Positions 60,132 through 64,000 of a stretch of 64,000 nt of DNA are shown in pieces. A program made the translations under genes and the position numbers. Positions within the stretch are counted from its first letter, which is position 1. Every line of letters starts with the position of its first letter. Under the pieces are notes generated by a model. That model had not been told where the DNA came from and searched no databases. It saw nothing but the letters and a program-made list of their open reading frames with translations. The stretch is taken from assembly GCA_964398055.1 (NCBI GenBank), contig CAYNLK010000033.1:1-64000 (forward strand), written 5' to 3'. The stretch is from CAYNLK01 sp964398055. Its GTDB lineage: Bacteria; Chloroflexota; Anaerolineae; 4572-78; J111.

Positions 60132-63100
60132 ATGCCCTTTCAAGATGTCCCCACCAATGTAGACTTTCCGGCCCAGGAGCGCGATATCCTGCGCTGGTGG
60201 CAAGAAAACAAATCATTTGAAAAGCTGCGCCAACTGCACCGGGGCCGGCCCGAAAAATGGAGCTTTATCGACGGGCCGATTACGGCCAACAACCCGATGG
60301 GCGTCCATCACGCCTGGGGCCGCACCTACAAGGACCTGTACAACCGTTTCTGGTCGATGCGCGGGCGCGAACTGCGCTACCAGCAGGGCTTCGACTGCCA
60401 GGGCTTATGGGTGGAAGTGGAAGTCGAAAAGGAGATGGGCTTCCGAAGCAAGAAAGACATCGAAGCCTACGGCATGGCCGCCTTTGTCAACAAATGCAAG
60501 GAGCGGGTGCTGCGCTACTCGGCGGTGCAAACCGAGCAGTCGATCCGGCTGGGTTACTGGATGGACTGGAACGATACCGACCAACTCCGCTGGCTGGCCG
60601 ACAAGATCATCCAGGACCCCGAGGAGGTCGTCACCGTCGAAGGGCCAGAGGGACCGCTCACCGACACGGTCGAGAATATCGTCGGGCGGCTGGGGATGCC
60701 GGAGATGGGCGGCAGCTACTACACCCTCTCCAATGAGAACAACTATATGATTTGGCGGGCCCTCAAAATTTGTCACGACCACGGCTGGCTCTACCGGGGC
60801 GCCGACGTGATGCCCTGGTGCCCCCGCTGCGCCACCGGCATCAGCCAGCACGAGATTGTGACCGACGGCTACGCCGAGATCACCCATCGCAGCGTCACTC
60901 TCAAGTTTCCCTTACGAGATAAGCCAGGCGAGGCCCTGCTGGTCTGGACCACCACCCCCTGGACGCTGACCAGCAACGTGGCCGCCGCGGTCGGGCCGGA
61001 GCTGGATTACCTCAAGGTCAAGATGATGCTGACCGACGAAATCTTGTATCTCAGCCAGGGCACCACCCAGATGCTGCGGGGCAAATACGAGGTGCTGCAA
61101 GTCCTCAAAGGTAAGGATATGCTGGGCTGGAGTTACAACGGTCCCTTTGACGACCTGCCGGCCGAGCAGCAGCCCGGCGGCTGGACCCAGCTCAAAGAAC
61201 TGATCGAGGGCATCAGCCAGAGCGCCGCCCAAGCCCATCAGGTCATTGCCTGGGACTCGGTCGGCGAGGAGGAAGGGACCGGGATTGTGCACATTGCCCC
61301 CGGCGCCGGGGCCGAAGACTTTGCCCTGGGTAAAGAGTACGGCTTGCCGATTGTGGCTCCCCTGGACGACGAAGGTTATTTTGTGGATGGCTTCGGCTGG
61401 CTGACGGGCTTGCCGGTCGGCGAGGTGGCCGACCCGATTTTCAACAACCTCAAAGAGAAAGGGCTGCTGTACCACGTCGAAAAGTACACTCACCGCTACC
61501 CCACCTGCTGGCGCTGCAAAACCGAGCTGGTCTTTCGGCTAGTCGATGAATGGTTCATCAGCATGGACGAGCTGCGCCCCCTGCTGATGGACATCACCCG
61601 CCAGATTTGGTGGATTCCGGCCTTTGGCCTGGAACGGGAACTGGACTGGCTGCGCAATATGCACGACTGGATGATCTCCAAAAAGCGCTACTGGGGGTTG
61701 GCTCTGCCTATCTGGCAGTGTGACCAGTGTGAACATTGGACGGTTGTCGGCGATGACATGGAGCTAAAAGAGCGAGCCGTCGCCGGCTACGAGGAATTTG
61801 CCGGCCACACCCCCCACCGGCCCTGGATCGACTCGGTTAAGTTGAAATGCGACCAATGCGGCGGCCTGATGAGCCGCATCGCCGACGTGGGCAACCCCTG
61901 GCTCGATGCCGGTATCGTTGGCTTCAGCACCCTGCGTTACCGCTCGGACCCGGCTTACTGGCGCAAGTGGTACCCGGCCGACTGGATCAGTGAGAGCTTC
62001 CCTGGCCAGTTCCGCAACTGGTTCTACAGTATGCTGGTGATGGGCGCGATTGTCGATAAGAGTCCTTCTTTTCTGAGCAACTTTGGCTACGCCACCCTCT
62101 GGGCCGAGGATGGCCGGCCGATGCACAAAAGCTGGGGCAACGCCATCGAGTTCAACGAGGCCGCCGACAAGATGGGCGTCGACGTGATGCGCTGGATGTA
62201 CTGTAACCACAAGCCGGAACAAAACCTGCTCTTTGGCTTCCACCGGGCCGACGAGGTCCGCCGCCAGTTCCTGATTCCGCTCTGGAACGTCTACAACTTC
62301 TTTGTAACCTACGCCAAATTAGATAATTGGACACCCTCAGTCAATAATTTACGATTTACGACAGTTGCCCCGGAACGAAGTGATGGGGTTGACGATTTAC
62401 GAGGGATGGCTGAACCAATCGAAAATCGTAAATCAACAATCGTAAATCAATTGGATCGCTGGATCATCGCCCGGCTCAACCAGGTGATCGTTGAGGTGAC
62501 CGCCGATTTTGAGAACTACGACGCTTATGGAGCCACCCTGGCCATTCAGGCGCTGCTGGAAGATTTGACCAACTGGTACGTGCGCCGCTCCCGCCGCCGT
62601 TTCTGGAAATCGGAGCACGATAGCGACAAAGAGGCCGCCTATGCTACTCTCTACCACGTTTTGACCACGCTCATCAAGATTCTGGCGCCGATTACCCCCT
62701 TTGTAACCGAGGTGATGTACCAAAATCTGGTCCGCAACGTGGACAACAGCGCGCCCGAATCGGTCCATCACTGTTATTGGCCCCAGGCCAACGAGGCCGC
62801 TATCGACCACAAATTGCTGGATGAGATGGAGTTGGCCCGCCGGATTGCCAGCCTGGGGTTGGGGGCGCGGGGCAACGCCAACATTAAAGTCCGCCAGCCG
62901 CTCAGCCGGGCTTTGGTCTACCTGGGCGCCGGCCGCGGCTTCAAACCGCTGCCGCCGGAGTTGACCGAAATTGTAGTCGATGAGCTAAATGTCAAATCGT
63001 TGGAATATGTAAAGGAAGCCGGCGAGTTGGTCAGCTATAAGGTGTTGCCGAATCTCAAACTGTTGGGACCAAAACTGGGCAAGTTGCTTCCGGCCGTGCG

Positions 63101-63566
63101 CCAGGCCCTCGACAAAGCGGACGCCAATGAGTTGGCCGCTCAAGTGCAGGCCGGCGATGAGGTCAGCCTCAACCTGGACGATCAGGCGATTGAGCTGGCC
63201 CCCGAAGAGCTGCTGATCCAGACCGAGCCGGCTGAAGGGCTGGCTGTGGCCGCGGACAAGGTCATTACTGTGGGTATCGATATCGTCATCACCGATGAAC
63301 TGGCCGCGGAAGGGTTAGCCCGCGAGCTGGTCCGGCGCATCCAGAATATGCGCAAGGACGCCGGCTTCGACATCTCCGACAAGATCACCGTTTACTACCA
63401 GACCGAAGGCGCGCTGCACCGGGTCTTCCGGCAGTGGGCCGACTACATCAAGGCCGAGTGCTTGGCTGTGGCCATCGAGCACCAACTTATCCCGGAGGCT
63501 GCCTTCCAGCGTAAGGAGAAAGTGGATAGCCTGGATGTGATGATCGGGGTGAAACGGGTAGGTTGA
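60132..63566 (+). CDS. ileS: Isoleucyl-tRNA synthetase
   Basis: A 1144-residue class I synthetase. The HIGH motif is GVHHAWG (about 58-64), the CP1 editing domain is complete (TTPWTLTSN; GTGIVHIAPGAGAEDF), zinc ligands are CWRCKTEL, and the KMSKS loop reads MHKSWGN (about 664-670), a variant seen in some bacterial IleRS. The long C-terminal domain ends DSLDVMIGVKRVG. The start at 60132 has AGGAG eight bases upstream; a TTG 39 bp earlier is unlikely. A repeat-derived insert of about 40 residues (about 733-773) interrupts the tRNA-binding region. The Ile T-box lies 3 kb upstream. Confidence 0.96.
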   Translation: MPFQDVPTNVDFPAQERDILRWWQENKSFEKLRQLHRGRPEKWSFIDGPITANNPMGVHHAWGRTYKDLYNRFWSMRGRELRYQQGFDCQGLWVEVEVEKEMGFRSKKDIEAYGMAAFVNKCKERVLRYSAVQTEQSIRLGYWMDWNDTDQLRWLADKIIQDPEEVVTVEGPEGPLTDTVENIVGRLGMPEMGGSYYTLSNENNYMIWRALKICHDHGWLYRGADVMPWCPRCATGISQHEIVTDGYAEITHRSVTLKFPLRDKPGEALLVWTTTPWTLTSNVAAAVGPELDYLKVKMMLTDEILYLSQGTTQMLRGKYEVLQVLKGKDMLGWSYNGPFDDLPAEQQPGGWTQLKELIEGISQSAAQAHQVIAWDSVGEEEGTGIVHIAPGAGAEDFALGKEYGLPIVAPLDDEGYFVDGFGWLTGLPVGEVADPIFNNLKEKGLLYHVEKYTHRYPTCWRCKTELVFRLVDEWFISMDELRPLLMDITRQIWWIPAFGLERELDWLRNMHDWMISKKRYWGLALPIWQCDQCEHWTVVGDDMELKERAVAGYEEFAGHTPHRPWIDSVKLKCDQCGGLMSRIADVGNPWLDAGIVGFSTLRYRSDPAYWRKWYPADWISESFPGQFRNWFYSMLVMGAIVDKSPSFLSNFGYATLWAEDGRPMHKSWGNAIEFNEAADKMGVDVMRWMYCNHKPEQNLLFGFHRADEVRRQFLIPLWNVYNFFVTYAKLDNWTPSVNNLRFTTVAPERSDGVDDLRGMAEPIENRKSTIVNQLDRWIIARLNQVIVEVTADFENYDAYGATLAIQALLEDLTNWYVRRSRRRFWKSEHDSDKEAAYATLYHVLTTLIKILAPITPFVTEVMYQNLVRNVDNSAPESVHHCYWPQANEAAIDHKLLDEMELARRIASLGLGARGNANIKVRQPLSRALVYLGAGRGFKPLPPELTEIVVDELNVKSLEYVKEAGELVSYKVLPNLKLLGPKLGKLLPAVRQALDKADANELAAQVQAGDEVSLNLDDQAIELAPEELLIQTEPAEGLAVAADKVITVGIDIVITDELAAEGLARELVRRIQNMRKDAGFDISDKITVYYQTEGALHRVFRQWADYIKAECLAVAIEHQLIPEAAFQRKEKVDSLDVMIGVKRVG
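62351..62402. repeat. 52-bp repeat, copy 2 (inside ileS)
   Basis: Part of the in-frame insert in ileS (62331-62450, encoding TPSVNNLRFTTVAPERSDGV... to IENRKSTIVNQ). It matches the reverse complement of 57224-57275 with four mismatches and is flanked by AATCGTAAATC strings. Despite the insert the synthetase frame is intact. Confidence 0.85.
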
Positions 63567-63639
63567 GGCGCGGCTGAGTGTGGTCATTTACCCGGATCAG
63601 AACATTAGCAAAGAAAATTTAGCTCATCATGTTAAGTAC

Positions 63640-63689
63640 AAGTGACCGGCACTTAAACATTCCAAATTAGCGAGAATTGCCGGTCACTT
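63640..63689. repeat. GGTGACCGGCACTT-type palindrome, copy 3
   Basis: Short version of the palindrome family: AAGTGACCGGCACTT (63640-63654) and AATTGCCGGTCACTT (63675-63689), centre 20 nt. It follows ileS by 73 bp and is followed by TTTT on the plus strand, so it may also act as a terminator. Confidence 0.75.
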
Positions 63690-63699
63690 TTGCAAAAGT

Positions 63700-64000
63700 T
63701 TAGCGCACCATCAACCAGACCCCCACGGAAATCACTGCAATACCGGCCGCGCGGCCCCAATCGACCGGACGGGTCATCGCGCCCAGCAGACCAAAATGAT
63801 CGAGCAAAGCGCCAACCGTCAACTGACCGGCCACGACCAGGATGATGGTGGTGGCCACCCCAACTCGAGGGATGGTGTAACTAACCGCCCCAAGCACTAC
63901 CAGGCCGAATATTCCGGCGACCAGGGCATACCAGGGCGCGTTCCGCCAGCTGCCCAAATTTCCGCCGCCGGCCATTAGCAAAGGCAGCAGCGCCGCCACC
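63700..64000 (-). CDS. DMT-type transporter, DUF606/YdcZ family (partial)
   Basis: The C-terminal part of a small multi-helix transporter, running off the window edge. Hydrophobic helices (about 30-48, 52-72, 80-98) and the family-type segment PWYALVAGIFGLVVLGAVSYTIPRVGVATTIILVVAGQLTVGALLDHFGLLG match DUF606. The true start lies beyond position 64000, so residue numbers are provisional. Substrate unknown. Confidence 0.8.
   Translation of the reverse strand, partial: VAALLPLLMAGGGNLGSWRNAPWYALVAGIFGLVVLGAVSYTIPRVGVATTIILVVAGQLTVGALLDHFGLLGAMTRPVDWGRAAGIAVISVGVWLMVR

Overview
The window (about 58% G+C by eye) looks like a chromosome segment of a Chloroflexota bacterium, probably Anaerolineae-like. 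This is inference from gene content: a MoxR/DUF58/VWA cluster, DUF2905, an IleRS with an MHKSW-type KMSKS loop, a baeRF-family protein, LPETG-type anchoring, and many short palindromic repeats that intrude into reading frames. No rRNA, CRISPR array, prophage or complete autonomous transposon is visible.

Layout. (1) 1-400: intact tRNA-Arg(TCT) beside a degenerate tRNA-Arg-like copy and a terminator. (2) 0.4-11.5 kb, minus strand: CRP-like sensor, response regulator, MoxR ATPase, two VWA membrane proteins, DUF58, DUF2905, a coiled-coil membrane protein and a secreted gluzincin-like protease, with several overlapping stop/start pairs typical of an operon. (3) 11.6-19.3 kb: metV/metF (C1 metabolism), uvrA, a broken helix-turn-helix repeat gene with one in-frame TGA, an unexplained structured intergenic region, and enolase. 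(4) 19.7-31.5 kb: acylphosphatase, a metal-responsive ArsR repressor with its operator, a Cd/Zn P-type ATPase, membrane proteins, and a zinc-type ABC substrate-binding lipoprotein behind two Fur/Zur-like boxes; this is metal efflux and uptake within 11 kb. (5) 31.8-35.1 kb: a NarL-type two-component system whose kinase start codon is touched by a small inserted element. (6) 35.3-55.7 kb, minus strand: complete mrpABCDEFG, a CPA1 antiporter, UspE, baeRF3, two SLC13/RCK_C permeases flanking hflKC, an M50 protease with CBS domains, nrfHA (nitrite to ammonium), an LPETG surface protein and two receiver-domain proteins. It reads as an ion-homeostasis, envelope-stress and anaerobic-respiration region. 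(7) 56-64 kb: transposase remnants, tRNA-Sec (so the organism probably decodes UGA as selenocysteine), an isoleucine-type T-box leader, an AlaX-like tRNA editing protein, a DUF433/DUF5615 toxin-antitoxin-like pair with a frameshifted toxin, a low-GC PD-(D/E)XK nuclease gene, ileS, and part of a DMT-family transporter.

The strongest unusual signals are: the Ile T-box separated from ileS by an AlaX-like gene and apparent insertions; a 52-bp repeat shared between that leader region and the ileS coding sequence; two MITE-like elements with perfect 9-bp target duplications; a three-copy palindrome family; in-frame repeat insertions in several conserved proteins; and a zinc-ribbon-like CxxC/CxxC insert in the actuator domain of the P-type ATPase. 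All assignments are from reading the sequence; no database search was run.
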